Part shown: positions 23,102 through 32,917 of the stretch, piece after piece
Position numbering within the stretch: the first letter of the stretch is position 1
Layout: each line of letters begins with the position of its first letter
Origin: Valencia hispanica
Taxonomy: Eukaryota > Chordata > Actinopteri > Cyprinodontiformes > Valenciidae
Assembly (NCBI GenBank): GCA_963556495.2
Contig: OY747714.1
Coordinates: 46,751,541-46,815,540, forward strand
Length of the DNA stretch: 64,000 bases
Direction of reading: 5' to 3'
Made by a program: the position numbers and the translations under genes
Notes under the pieces: generated by a model
What the model was told of the DNA's origin: nothing
Databases searched by the model: none
The model's input: only the letters and a program-made list of their open reading frames with translations

Positions 23102-24434
23102 ATGATGCGTAACCATGGCAACAATGTGGTTTACAGCAGGGAGCAGCTGATAAACATCGCAAAAGCTGAAATAATACCTCAACTGAAACCACAAATCCCT
23201 GATGAGTTGATAAGGAGGAGACGTGGATGCAGAGCAGGAGCGAAAAGGAGACAGAGAAAGAGGAAGTTCAAACCATCTCTTCCATCGATCATAATGGGCA
23301 ACGTAAGATCACTGGCTAACAAGATGGATGAACTCCAAGCCCTTACAAGGACTCAGCCAGAGTACCGGGAATGCAGTGTTATGTGTTTTACGGAGACGTG
23401 GCTGCTGGATCATATCCCCGACTCCAACGTCTGTCTGCCAGGCTTCCTGACTATACGAGCAGATAGAGATCTGAAAACGAGCAGGAAAAGAAAAGGTGGT
23501 GGAGTACCAGTGCTTGTAAACAACAGATGGTGTCATCCAGGACATGTTACTGTGAAGTGTCGTCTCTGCAGCCCAGATGTCAAACTCTTGGCAGTGAGTT
23601 TTCGTCCATATTATTTACCAAGAGAGTTCACCAGTGTAATTTTGGCAGTTGTTTACATTCCACCCTCAGCCGTTGCTGACACTGCATGTGATGTCATCAG
23701 TTCTGTTATTGCTAAGCTACAGACACAGCACCCCAATGCATTTGTAGCAATATCTGGTGATTTTAATCATGCCTCGCTCTCTACTACACTTCCAACATTT
23801 CAACAGTTTGTCAGCTGCACCACAAGAAACAACAAGACCTTGGATGTTTTATGCAAATGTAAAGGATTCATACATGTCCAAACCAAGACCTCCTCTGGGA
23901 CAATCAGATCACAATCTTGTTTTTCTTTGTTCAAAATATAAACCACTTGTTCAGAGGCAACCTGTTACAAAGAAAATTGTGAGAAAATGGTCACAGGAAG
24001 CTGAAGAAGCCCTGCAGGGTTGTTTTGCAACCACAGACTGGATGACTCTTTGCCAAGCACATTGAGAGGACATCAATGCCATGACTGAGTGTGTGACTTA
24101 CTACATAAACTTCTGTGTGGACAACATCATTCCCACCAGAACAGTGAGATGCTCCCCTAATAACAAACCCTGGATCACCAGTGACCTGAAGGAACTGCTA
24201 AACAAGAAAAAAAGAGCCTTCAGGGAGGGAGGGAGGGAATTACTGAGGAGTATACAGAAGCCACTTAAGGTCAAGATCGGAGACAGCAAGGAGGCATACA
24301 GGAAGAAGCTGGAGAACAAACTACAGAGGAACAATATCAGAGATGTCTGGTCAGGAATGAGAAAGATCACCGGCTTTAAGGACAGGAAGGATTGGATAGA
24401 TGGAAGTCTGGACAGAGCCAATGAACTGAACTAG
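23102..24434 (+). pseudogene. LINE endonuclease and linker region, frameshifted
   Basis: The frame from 23102 (MMRNHGNNVVYSREQL) carries a basic stretch (RRRGCRAGAKRRQRKRK). The endonuclease motifs MGNVRSLANKMDEL, CFTETWL and ISGDFNH follow. A shift at about 23,850 moves the reading into another frame with GQSDHNLV, the catalytic SDH motif. A TGA at 24063-24065 sits where an Arg codon would be expected (CGA to TGA). The frame ends in TAG at 24432. The product would nick target DNA for retrotransposition; this copy cannot make it intact. Confidence 0.82.
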
Positions 24435-24544
24435 GAACTAGCACAGCATCCTCCTCTCCTGTTCCCAGCCAAACAGACATCCCACTCTCCTCTGATCAAC
24501 AGCTTTCCTGTTACACCTCGGATGTTTTATCCTTCACCTCAGCC

Positions 24545-26017
24545 ATGGACTCTTCTGATTCCACAAGTTTGACGTCAACCAAGTCAGGAAATGCTGCTAC
24601 CCCCTTTGCCTCCCCCTCCCACTTGTCTGTCTCCAAAAGTCAGGTGAAGAGGCAGCTGGAGAAACTGAACCGGAACAAGGCTGCAGGTCCAGATGGTGTC
24701 AGCCCCAGAGTCTTGAAGGCCTGTGCAGAGCAGCTCTGTGGGATCTTGCAGTACCTCTTCAACCTTAGCCTAACTCAGGAGAAGGTTCCAGTGTTGTGGA
24801 AGACATCCTACTTTGTTCCAGTACCAAAGAGAACTCACCCATCAGTCATCAATGACTATAGACCTGTTGCCCTGACATCCCACATCATGAAGGTCCTGGA
24901 GAGACTTCTGTTGGCACCCCTGAGTAAGCAAACAAGAACGTATCAGGACCCACTGCAGTTTGCTTATCACTGTGGAGTTGGAGTTGAAGATGCCATCATC
25001 CACCTACTTCAACCAACTCACTGTCATCTGGACAAAGCAGGCAGCACTGTGAGGATCATGTTCTTTGATTTCTCCAGTGCATTTAACACAATTCAGCCTG
25101 ATTTGCTTTGTCAGAAACTCCTGAAGACACAGGTGGAGCCCTCAACAATCGCCTGGATCAATGACTACCTGACCAACAGACCACAATTTGTGAGACTGAA
25201 GAATTGTGTGTCAAACCAGGTGTTCAGCTGCACTGGAGCACCACAGGGGGCCGTACTCTCACCATTCCTTTTCACTCTGTACACCTCAGACTTCCAGTAC
25301 AAATCAGAGACCTGTCATCTGCAGAAATACTCAGATGACTCTGCAATTGTCGGGTGTATCAGAGATGGACAAGAAGCTGAATACAGAGAGCTGGTGGACC
25401 GCTTTGTGACATGGTGTGGAAACAATCGTCTCATCTTGAATGTGAACAAAACAAAGGAGATGACTGTAGATTTCAGAAGAAACAGGGATAAGTCAAACAC
25501 TGTTTCCATCATGGGAGAAGAAGTAAAGGTGGTTGAGGAGTATAAATACCTCGGAGTTCACCTTGACAACAGACTGGACTGGAGGCGCAAAAGTGAAACC
25601 TTCTACAAGAAGGGACAGAGCAGACTGTACTTCTGGAGGAAGCTTAGGTCCTTCAAGGTTTGCAGCAAGATGCTGGAGATCTTCTACAAGTCTGTTGTGG
25701 TGAGTGTAATCTCTTCAGCCATCCTCTGTTGGGGTAGCAGCATCAGAGCCAGGGACTTAAAAAGGCTGAACAACCTGATAAAGAAGGCTGGTTCTGTTCT
25801 TGGGACAACTGTGGAACATCTGGAGATGATGATGCAAAGAAGGATTCTTCACAAAATCAAAAAAGTTATGGACAACCCTGAGCTTCCTCTTCATGAGACA
25901 GTCATACAACACCAGAGCGTCTTCAGTCGGAGGCTTCTTCAGTTTTGCTGCAATACAGACCGCTACAGGAAATCCTTCCTGCCCACAGCCATCATCACTT
26001 TCAACAACTCCTTATAG
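24545..26017 (+). CDS. LINE reverse transcriptase, long open frame
   Basis: The 490-codon frame holds the finger-palm core: LNRNKAAGPDGVSPRVLK, 'NDYRPVALTSHIMKVLERLLL', the catalytic FDFSSAFNTI (first Asp), GAPQGAVLSPFLFTLYTSDF and YSDDSAIVG (the YxDD box, with Ser where Ala is usual). 'KYLGVHLDNRLDW' and the C-terminal region follow. It is in the same frame as the start of the endonuclease ORF but separated from it by stops and shifts. It is therefore the longest surviving part of a broken ORF2 rather than an independent gene. The reverse transcriptase core itself looks undamaged. Confidence 0.85.
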   Translation: MDSSDSTSLTSTKSGNAATPFASPSHLSVSKSQVKRQLEKLNRNKAAGPDGVSPRVLKACAEQLCGILQYLFNLSLTQEKVPVLWKTSYFVPVPKRTHPSVINDYRPVALTSHIMKVLERLLLAPLSKQTRTYQDPLQFAYHCGVGVEDAIIHLLQPTHCHLDKAGSTVRIMFFDFSSAFNTIQPDLLCQKLLKTQVEPSTIAWINDYLTNRPQFVRLKNCVSNQVFSCTGAPQGAVLSPFLFTLYTSDFQYKSETCHLQKYSDDSAIVGCIRDGQEAEYRELVDRFVTWCGNNRLILNVNKTKEMTVDFRRNRDKSNTVSIMGEEVKVVEEYKYLGVHLDNRLDWRRKSETFYKKGQSRLYFWRKLRSFKVCSKMLEIFYKSVVVSVISSAILCWGSSIRARDLKRLNNLIKKAGSVLGTTVEHLEMMMQRRILHKIKKVMDNPELPLHETVIQHQSVFSRRLLQFCCNTDRYRKSFLPTAIITFNNSL

Positions 26018-26138
26018 AATTAATTATATGAGCTATACCAACACTTAATTTCCCTCTGGGATGAATAAAGTATTTTTGAATTGAATTTTGAATTGAATTA
26101 AATTGAAACTTGCTGACGGAGAAGTATAATCCAGGCTT

Positions 26139-26357
26139 AAGTCTTTGCAGGAGGTTGTAAGGGATCTAACTCAGTTACAAGTGGACCAACTGAAGCAAAT
26201 GATTGACCTTGCAATAATGGCAGGGGTGGGTTTACTGCCTTTATTTAAACAATTAAACTCTGAACTCTTATTTCTAAAAGGAACATTGGACCCTAAGTTT
26301 GAGTCAGTATGTCTATTGAATTCAAATCTTGTAGCTTCATTTGATGTTTGCCTCACA
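26139..26357 (-). repeat. Duplicated 3' flank of receptor unit R3
   Basis: 'gtctttgcaggaggttgtaag', 'gttacaagtggaccaa', 'gattgaccttgcaat', 'tttgagtcagtat' and 'cttcatttgatgtttgcctcaca' match the R1 and R2 3' flanks. The last phrase corresponds to the original receptor C-terminal codons and stop, now cut off from R3. Confidence 0.75.
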
Positions 26358-26868
26358 AGGCAAGGCAACTATTTTTGCATAGCACACTTTCAACAACAAT
26401 GCAATTCAAGGTGCTTTACAAGATTACAGTATAAAATAAAAGCAGTACTAAAACAACAGTAAAAGCATAAAACACAACATTAGAGACACATTCATATGAC
26501 ACATTGAAACACATGACATTCCAGCTATTATTAATTGCTGACTCATACGCAGCTCTAAACAGATTGATTTTAAGGAACTCAGTGTTTCAGCAGCTTTGCA
26601 GTTGTTTGGAAGTTTGTTGCAGATAAGGGGAGCATAGAAACTGAAAGTTGCTTCTCCATGTTTGGTTCTGAGTCTAGGGATGTTGAGTGGACTGGAATTA
26701 GAGGACCTGAGTTGTCCAGAAATACTAGAAATGTTCTTCAGGTGATAAAAGGTTGTCCTTTTTATTGCCTTTATGTGACCCTGGAGGTTCATGTCTGAGT
26801 GATTACACCACCTAAACTTCAGACCTGATCAGTAGTTTCTATCCATATTAACTAAAGCTGTGTGCAGG
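26358..26868 (-). mobile_element. LINE C-terminal fragment inserted at the end of R3
   Basis: On the minus strand, 26792-26448 encodes MNLQGHIKAIKRTTFYHLKN, then 'LNIPRLRTKHGEATFSFYAP' and 'WN'-region-like 'ICNKLPNNCKAAETLSSLKS'. These are the C-terminal features of fish LINEs. The 3' end lies at about 26,358 ('caaggcaaggcaact'). It separates the R3 coding exon from its ancestral tail. Confidence 0.7.
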
Positions 26869-26870
26869 CT

Positions 26871-27728
26871 CTAGATGTGTAGTTTTCCTGTCCTCTGCAG
26901 AAAGAGCAGTGGTAGAGCCAGACTGCTGGGCATGAAGAACCACATCAAAGACCAACCAATCAAACAATAAACATATTGATAATATCCAAGATTTTGTACT
27001 ATAGAGGTAATCGTACTACTCATGAACCTGAAGAAAAGAGTTCCAGTGATCATAATTAAAGTATTCAAAGCTCTCTGCTTTGATTGGTCAGCCCTCTCAC
27101 TGGTCCTGCCCCCCTTGCCAGGCCCTGGACGAATCAGAGCACAGAGAACAGAGAGGCTGCAGAAAAAGAAAGCTACAGATGTGAAGAACAGAATAAATCC
27201 TTTGAGGATGACATATACAGGATGCAACTGCATTACTAAAATCACCATTACAATGGAAATCAACCAAACACATCCCACGGTAATGTTTCTGATCCTGGAA
27301 CCTGCCGAGCCTTTAAGGCGCAGGTAGAAGATAGGGTGGACAACAGCCAGGTAGCGCTCCATACAGGTGAGGATGTGAAACAAGGTCTGTCCTGGTATGA
27401 AAACGCTAAGCATGCCCCTTCCTGCCTGCTGGACACCTGGTTTCTCAGTGAGATCACCTAGAAAGAAAATTAAGGTCCCCAATACGTAAAGCAGGTCCAG
27501 AACCACCACATTGTAGGTGAAGACGTCAATGTGGCTCCATGTTGTTAAAGGAGAGATCAAACCTTCTCTCCTCCATCGCTGACAACCGACAAAGAGGATG
27601 TAGAAGAAGAGCGGCATCAGTAACACATAAGCAACTAAGAGGCTAAATATGATTGACCTTGTGTCAGGAGTAATGCAACGTTCAGGCTGAGGAAGGAGGG
27701 AGGAGTTGGAGGGTAGTGTCATTTTCAT
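26871..27728 (-). CDS. R3: seven-transmembrane orphan receptor, C terminus truncated
   Basis: The protein is 285 residues from ATG at 27728 (MKMTLPSNSS); a second ATG at 27722 would give 283. The acceptor TTCTCATTTTCAG lies just upstream. The N-terminal tail has NSS; seven hydrophobic segments follow the R1 pattern. Motifs are MERYLAVVHP, IRPGPGKGG and 'LPLLFLQRTGKLHI'. It ends at TAG right after HI, whereas R1 and R2 continue for about six more residues (CGVGVK, CGANVR). The missing tail lies beyond the LINE fragment at 26,340-26,357. All transmembrane helices are kept, so the receptor may still work, but its 3' UTR is replaced by LINE sequence. Confidence 0.88.
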   Translation of the reverse strand: MKMTLPSNSSLLPQPERCITPDTRSIIFSLLVAYVLLMPLFFYILFVGCQRWRREGLISPLTTWSHIDVFTYNVVVLDLLYVLGTLIFFLGDLTEKPGVQQAGRGMLSVFIPGQTLFHILTCMERYLAVVHPIFYLRLKGSAGSRIRNITVGCVWLISIVMVILVMQLHPVYVILKGFILFFTSVAFFFCSLSVLCALIRPGPGKGGRTSERADQSKQRALNTLIMITGTLFFRFMSSTITSIVQNLGYYQYVYCLIGWSLMWFFMPSSLALPLLFLQRTGKLHI

Positions 27729-27870
27729 CAATGTCTGAAAATGAGAAGCAAAGAAAGATTAATAACTATAAACATAGAGCATAAATAATACATGACTACA
27801 GTAAGTAAGTAAGAGTGTAAAGCCTGCCCCACACGAGAGCTATCTGCTGAGCAAAAAGTCATACGAGGCC

Positions 27871-28463
27871 GTTTGCTCAGCAGATAGCTCACTGTGTGCG
27901 GCAAATTTTAGGTGAGTTTTCTGCCTCACGAGGCGTTGAGGTGAAAATCAAACAGGTTTGATATTTTTCACCCCGCGAGGCGAAAAACTCACTGTGTGCG
28001 CTCTACAAGAGCTGAGTGCTGAGGGCAAATATTCAAGCGACCAATCAAAACGTATCCTCCGCTCACATGATTCCAAGATGGCAGCCCCCTGTTTTCACGT
28101 CAAAACAATGAATGAAACAGAGACAGAGATGGATTTGGAGGAAATGCTGCTTCTCATTTTGTTTATGAGGCGTCGCCGCCGCCACCGTTTGAAGGTTAGG
28201 AAAATATGGATTACAGTCGAGTACCCACGAGTTTCTCTTCTAAAATGTAATCTTCTCTGATGGCTGCGATCTTGGAATCATGTGAGCGGAGACCGCGTTT
28301 TGATTGGTCACTTGAATATTTGCCCTTAGCACTCAGCTCACGTAGAACGCATACAGTGCGAGGCAAAAAACATCAAACCTGATGGATTTTCACCTCAACG
28401 CCTCGTGAGGCAGAAAACTCACCGAAAATTAGTCGCACACAGCGAGCTATCTGCTGAGCAACT
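27871..28463. mobile_element. Foldback MITE, Harbinger-like
   Basis: Arms of roughly 200 bp are inverted: 'tgctcagcagatagctcactgtgtgcg' at 27874 pairs with 'cgcacacagcgagctatctgctgagca' at 28433. The pairing continues through 'gagttttctgcctcacgaggcgttgaggtgaaaatc'. Between the arms is a short frame with MDLEEMLLLILFMRRRRRHR. An acidic-leucine-rich start followed by an arginine run is like the N terminus of fish PIF/Harbinger transposases (inference). An extra inverted piece at 27,838-27,870 lies outside the left end. Confidence 0.7.
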
Positions 28464-28469
28464 TTTTGC

Positions 28470-28940
28470 AACAAAGGAGTGGCTACGTAAAAACCATTTC
28501 AAGGTCCTGGAGTGGCCTAGCCAGTTTCCAGACCTCAATCCAAAAGAGAATCTGTGGAGGGAGTTGACAGTCTGTGTTGCCCAGCGACAGTCCCAAAACA
28601 TCCCAGCTCTAGAGGAGATCTGCATGGAGGAATGGGCCAAAATACCAGCAAAAGTGTGTGCAAACCTGGTGAAGACGTTTGACCTCTGTCATTGCCAACA
28701 AAGGTGACTTCACAAAGGATTGAAATTTACTTTTGTTATTGACCAGATACTTCTTTTCTGCACCATTATACAAATAAATTCTTTAAAAATCATAGAATGT
28801 GAATTATTGGATTATTTTGTTTACATTCTGTCTCTCACGGTTGAAGTGTACCCATGATGGAAATTACAAACCTCTGTCATCTTTTTAACTGGGACAACTT
28901 GCATAAATCGTTGGCTGCCAAATACTTTTTTGCCCCACTG
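28470..28940 (+). pseudogene. Tc1-type transposase 3' fragment with terminal repeat
   Basis: The frame reads [20 protein letters not shown], '[11 protein letters not shown]', '[21 protein letters not shown]', the C-terminal DDE region of a second Tc1 family. It ends in the inverted repeat 'gccaaatacttttttgccccactg' next to TA at 28941. The 5' half is absent, with the foldback MITE lying at the break. Confidence 0.85.
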
Positions 28941-28949
28941 TATATATCC

Positions 28950-29960
28950 ATGTATTTTATCAGGATTTTATGTGATGACACACCGGAAAAAGGAGCACAT
29001 CTGTGAGGTGGAAGATCAAATGAAACATCCCTTTAAAAGATTAGAAACACCAATCCGATCGGTAAAACATGCCCTCATGTTCAAACATTTATAATCTGGG
29101 CAACCAGCTGCAATCATAAGTAATTTTGTGTTTTATTTAATCTCAGCATAAATTTAGCTGTTCTGTTTCTGGCCTCACATATTTGTTAGACAATGTCAAT
29201 GAACAAGTAGCATCATGAAGCCCAAGAAACAAAGGAGACATTTCAGGGAAAATGTTGTGGAGAAGTTTAAAGTAGGTCAACATCTTACAGAGCACCGCTT
29301 AATCCAACAATGCAAACCTGAGACCGCAATGCTGGTCTTCATGACAAAGATGTAAGAAAAGAAATACTACTGCAAGAAAGTCATAAGAAGTCCCATGTAA
29401 AGTTTAGAAAGGTACACAAGAGCCAGGCCAATCCTGGAAGAAAAGCTGTCAGAGGCTAAAAAAGACCTGAGACTGGGGGAAGATGTTCACCTTCCAGCAG
29501 GACTGCAACAATACACATGCAGCTACTATGGGATGATTTAGATCAAAGCATATTTATGTGTTAAAATGGCCCCGTCAAAGTCCAGATCTTAAGTTGTAAT
29601 AACTGATCTTTAGAAGCACTTTGTCCAGTCTGACTGATCTATTTTTTTTAAATGAGCAGAAATGTTAGTTTATACAGTTTCGACTTGTGCATAGTTAGTA
29701 GAGACGTACCCCAAGAGATCTGTGGTTGGACCCTCATTTAAAGTTATTTCTTTATATTCAGATAGTTTTATATTCAAAGACAGTTAGTTCTGATCTGTAT
29801 TTGTAAAAACTTCTGCAAACCATGTAACGCTTTCCTTTCCACTTCACAGGAATGTACTCGTTTTCTTCCACTAAACTTTTTGGAACGAAAGTGGCAAAAT
29901 ATGAAAAGCTTTGATAACTTTTAGAGAACTTTGTTTTTAGGTCATACATGTACATGTTTT
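28950..29960 (+). repeat. Decayed Tc1 element in the R3 upstream flank
   Basis: In order: 'ttataatctgggcaacc', 'gaacaagtagcatcatgaagcccaagaaac', 'gttgtggagaagtttaaagtagg', 'gagactgggggaagatgttcaccttccagcaggac', 'gatgatttagatcaaagcatat', 'aatggccccgtcaaagtccaga', 'gtaccccaagagatct', 'ctttccacttcaca'. This is a full but heavily mutated Tc1-type element lacking an open frame. Parts of it recur upstream of R1 and in the orphan block at 12.2 kb. Confidence 0.75.
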
Positions 29961-30099
29961 TCTTGCCTTTCATAAGACTTGCATCACCTCTGTTTAAAGA
30001 AAACCTGCATCCGTTAATATTGAGCATATATCATTTAATGCAGCGTTGAGCCCCTCAGCATCCAAGACAGGTGGTCCAAAGAAACCTGGAAACCCAGAG

Positions 30100-30288
30100 G
30101 ATCTACAGCCAGCCTTTTTAAATGCCCTGCATCATATAATCCAAACAGAAACTCCTCTTAAGCATTTTCACCAAATACTACTCAAAGAAGTTAAAATTAT
30201 TGCTGCAACACAAGAATAAATAAAAGCTAAAAAACATTTTTTTACCAGATCTAAATGGAAAAGCTTCAGATTAATTAAAGACACACAC
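30100..30288 (-). repeat. Conserved first-intron segment of R3 unit
   Basis: 'agccagcctttttaaatgccctgcatcatat', 'ccaaacagaaactcctcttaagc', 'gaagttaaaattattgctgcaacacaagaat' match the R1, R2 and orphan intron segments. Confidence 0.65.
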
Positions 30289-30415
30289 CTTGTCAGGCAG
30301 GTTTAGTGCTTGTCATCCTCTCGGAGCTCCAGTCCCAAACAATTGTTGCTTTCAATTCTACATCTTAGACTAGTTTGTGTGGTTATGTCACGATGATGGA
30401 AGCAGGTTTTTTGCA
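30289..30415 (-). promoter_or_regulatory. R3 inferred leader exon and promoter-proximal module
   Basis: The minus-strand donor is CTGACAAG|GTGTGTGT at 30289. The module 'tatgtcacgatgatggaagcaggttttttgcatg' lies at 30384-30417, about 98 bases from the donor, the same spacing as in R1. Confidence 0.55.
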
Positions 30416-30564
30416 TGTTTGACTCAAGCTCATTAACCTCCCCCTGTGACATAAGATGGAAACCATGTTAAAACAAAGCCATCAATCACAATTAGCACCC
30501 ACCACAAAATCCTTCCAAGTAATCATACAAAATGATTGGAGGTGTGATTCTTGTGTTATCCAGC

Positions 30565-30692
30565 AATCCACGCACTCTCTGTACCCGTCATTCCTATGCA
30601 GGGTTGCGAAGGGGAAGGGGCTGGTGCCCATCTCCAGCGGTCATGGGACGAGTGGCAGGGTACAACCTGGACAGGTCGCCAGTATTCTTGTG
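30565..30692 (-). mobile_element. SINE tail fragment
   Basis: Read on the minus strand it gives 'ggcgacctgtccaggttgta...gctggagatgggcaccag', the 3' part of the repeat at 4420-4743. Confidence 0.7.
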
Positions 30693-31190
30693 TTATTGTA
30701 AAACAAATATGGAAAAATCTCTGAAATGTGATTTTGTTCTGAAGGGGATATTTCATCAAGAAAACTTTTACTCACCTGCATATATCTGCTTTTTTCTTGC
30801 AAAATTTGTAACCTCAACACATTTATCTTACACAATAATCTGCTGGTTTATGTTCTACTCACAAAAACTTATCTATGCAGTTTTTAAAATAAACATTCTG
30901 ACCAAACAGCATGACAATGCCATTGAGATAGAGGTTTAGATAAAATGATGCTAAATTTATTTGTTGTTTTGTTATTTTAAAGATTAATAAAGAAAAAAAC
31001 AGTAATGATTAAATGAAAATAAAATGGGTTGTGTACTCATTTCCTTTTTCTTTTTTAAGGTAATAGTAAATGCTATCAGTTCATTTGTCCAACTTAGAAT
31101 AGATCTATGCTCACCTGTGTAATACATGCGCCTCTTTGTCCCAATATCTAAATGCTTCCGCTTTGTTTTCCCTTTGCAACAAAATACATT
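30693..31190. other. AT-rich intergenic DNA, nothing recognised
   Basis: The frame 30532-30939 starts inside the SINE fragment and is not supported as a gene. Confidence 0.4.
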
Positions 31191-31194
31191 TGCC

Positions 31195-32260
31195 TGCTTT
31201 AATGTGCCGTGTACCTCAAGGTTCTGTGCTCGGTACCCCTCTGTTTATTCTGTATCTCCTCCCCCATGGTAACATCGTCTGACGTCATGGCCTTCAGATC
31301 CACTGCTACATTGATTATGACCAACTGTACATAGCTTCCAAATCCAACAACCCTGCCACTCTCTCCACCCTTAACCATTGTCTCACGGAGATCAAATACG
31401 AGATGGAACACAACTTTCTCAAACTTAACTGTAATAAATCAGATGGCATTAATAATTGGACCTAAATCCGTCTCTAAATACACTCGAGATTTCCGTCTGA
31501 CCATTAACAACACAACCCTTACTCCATCCCCACTCAACTGCAACCTTCACATGTACTTTGACTCCTTCCTCTCATTTAAAAACCACAATCTCCCAAATAA
31601 GCAGCACTGCATTTTTCCATTGAAAAAACATTGGCAGACTTCGCCCTTCCTTTTTTTCTCTACCTCCGAAACCCTTGTTCATGCATTCATCACATTACAA
31701 TTTGATTACTGCAATAGCATCTTGTATGGCATCCCATCCAAAACCCTTGCCAAACTTCAATGCATCCAGAATTCTGCTGCCTGTCTCCTAACCCACACCC
31801 TCTCCCGTTATCACATCGCCTCCGTCCTTCAAAACCTCCATTAGCTCCCCATCCTTCAGCGCATCCAATTCCAAGTCCTCCTCATCACATTCAAAGTCCT
31901 CCATAACCTGGCCCCCTCCTTCCTCTCTGACCTGCTCCACCACCTGGCCCCGTCCCGCTACCTCCGCTCCTCCGATGCAAACCTCCTCTCTCTAACCCGC
32001 AGGACCAAGCTCCGAACATGGGGAGACGGAGCTTTCTTTGTTGCTGCCCCTACCCTCTGGAGTTCACTCACACAACCCATCCACAACTGCTCCGACCTCA
32101 CCACTTTCAAAACTCTTCTTAAGACTCATCTTTCAAAACTCCCTTTAAAGTTTACATTTTATTGTTGCAGTGGTTTGCCTGTTTGTTTTATCTCAACTTT
32201 TGTACAGGGTCTTTGAGTGTCAAGAAAGGTGCTCTATAAATAAAATGTATTCATATTATT
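31195..32260 (+). pseudogene. LINE reverse transcriptase 3' part, degenerate
   Basis: 31,204-31,440 reads 'CRVPQGSVLGTPLFILYLLP', then 'CYIDYDQLYIASKSN', where the YADD box has become YIDY. 31443-31844 continues with 'SETLVHAFITLQFDYCNSILYGIPSK', 'LQCIQNSAACLLT'. Past a stop come 'FKVLHNLAPSFLSDLL' and 'WSSLTQPIHNCSDLTTFKTLLKTHL'. The 3' end has 'aaaggtgctctataaataaaatg' and a TTA-type repeat. The copy is 5'-truncated and inactive; style is L2/CR1-like. Confidence 0.8.
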
Positions 32261-32699
32261 ATTATAAATTTTGTCATGAATTCTAACATTCTGCAAAGAT
32301 AGAAGCAAACATGTAAAGCATTGGCCATTGCAAAGCTTAAATCTTCTTCACACAAGATAACCATTTTATACCCACAACCATTTTTTTTACAAACCATTAC
32401 TCCCACCCCACCACAGCCATGCAAGTTAAAAAGTAACAAGCTGCTTCCCAACACATCCCATAATGTGGAGCAGTTTCCTTAGCTGGTAGCAGTTTGTGCT
32501 GTAGAACACATCACTCCTGCAAAGTTCAAAATGTCAGCAGCGACTCCCACAGTAAAATATCTCCTATTCTTTCAAAACAGACTTTAGAAAGGATGTCACC
32601 ATTTCTAGAGTACGGTAAGACTTGCCTAAATAAATGATGTTGCCTTCATCGGTAATGGCAGCTGTCTGTGAATTAGTAATAGTAATATTTGCATTAAAA

Positions 32700-32800
32700 T
32701 AAACATGAAGGAGTCTGGGCTCTCCCTCCGAGTTGGGGTGAGAAGCTCAGTCATCCTCAGACAGAGCCGGAGTGGGACTCATTTTCAGCCCTGAAGGTTC
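32700..32800 (+). repeat. Short RTE/Rex3-like fragment
   Basis: 'gagtctgggctctccctccgagttggggtgagaagctcagtcatcctcag' matches the 'VSGLSLR..VRSSVI' coding segment of the LINE at 56.5-58.6 kb. About 100 bp remains. Confidence 0.6.
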
Positions 32801-32833
32801 AAGCCTCAGATCAGCCCACTTTATAACATAACC

Positions 32834-32916
<83 letters not shown>
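32834..32916. repeat. (TTA)n microsatellite
   Basis: Uninterrupted ATT/TTA trinucleotide array of about 27 units. Confidence 0.98.

Positions 32917-32917
<1 letters not shown>

Larger units (their letters stand above)
22908..26107 (+). mobile_element. Near-full-length LINE of the L2/CR1 group
   Basis: The element runs from 'gaattgcgctgctctgggtggc' to a 3' end 'ctctgggatgaataaagt' with ATTGAATTGAA-type repeats. It contains an endonuclease region and a reverse transcriptase region. Its 5' boundary is confirmed by the short derivative at 61017-61557, which begins with the same sequence. The clade call (L2/CR1-like) is from motif style and the 3' tail, not from a search. Confidence 0.85.

Noticed and set aside
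23309..24421. Minus-strand frames opposite the LINE
   Set aside because: Antisense shadows of the endonuclease and linker coding region.
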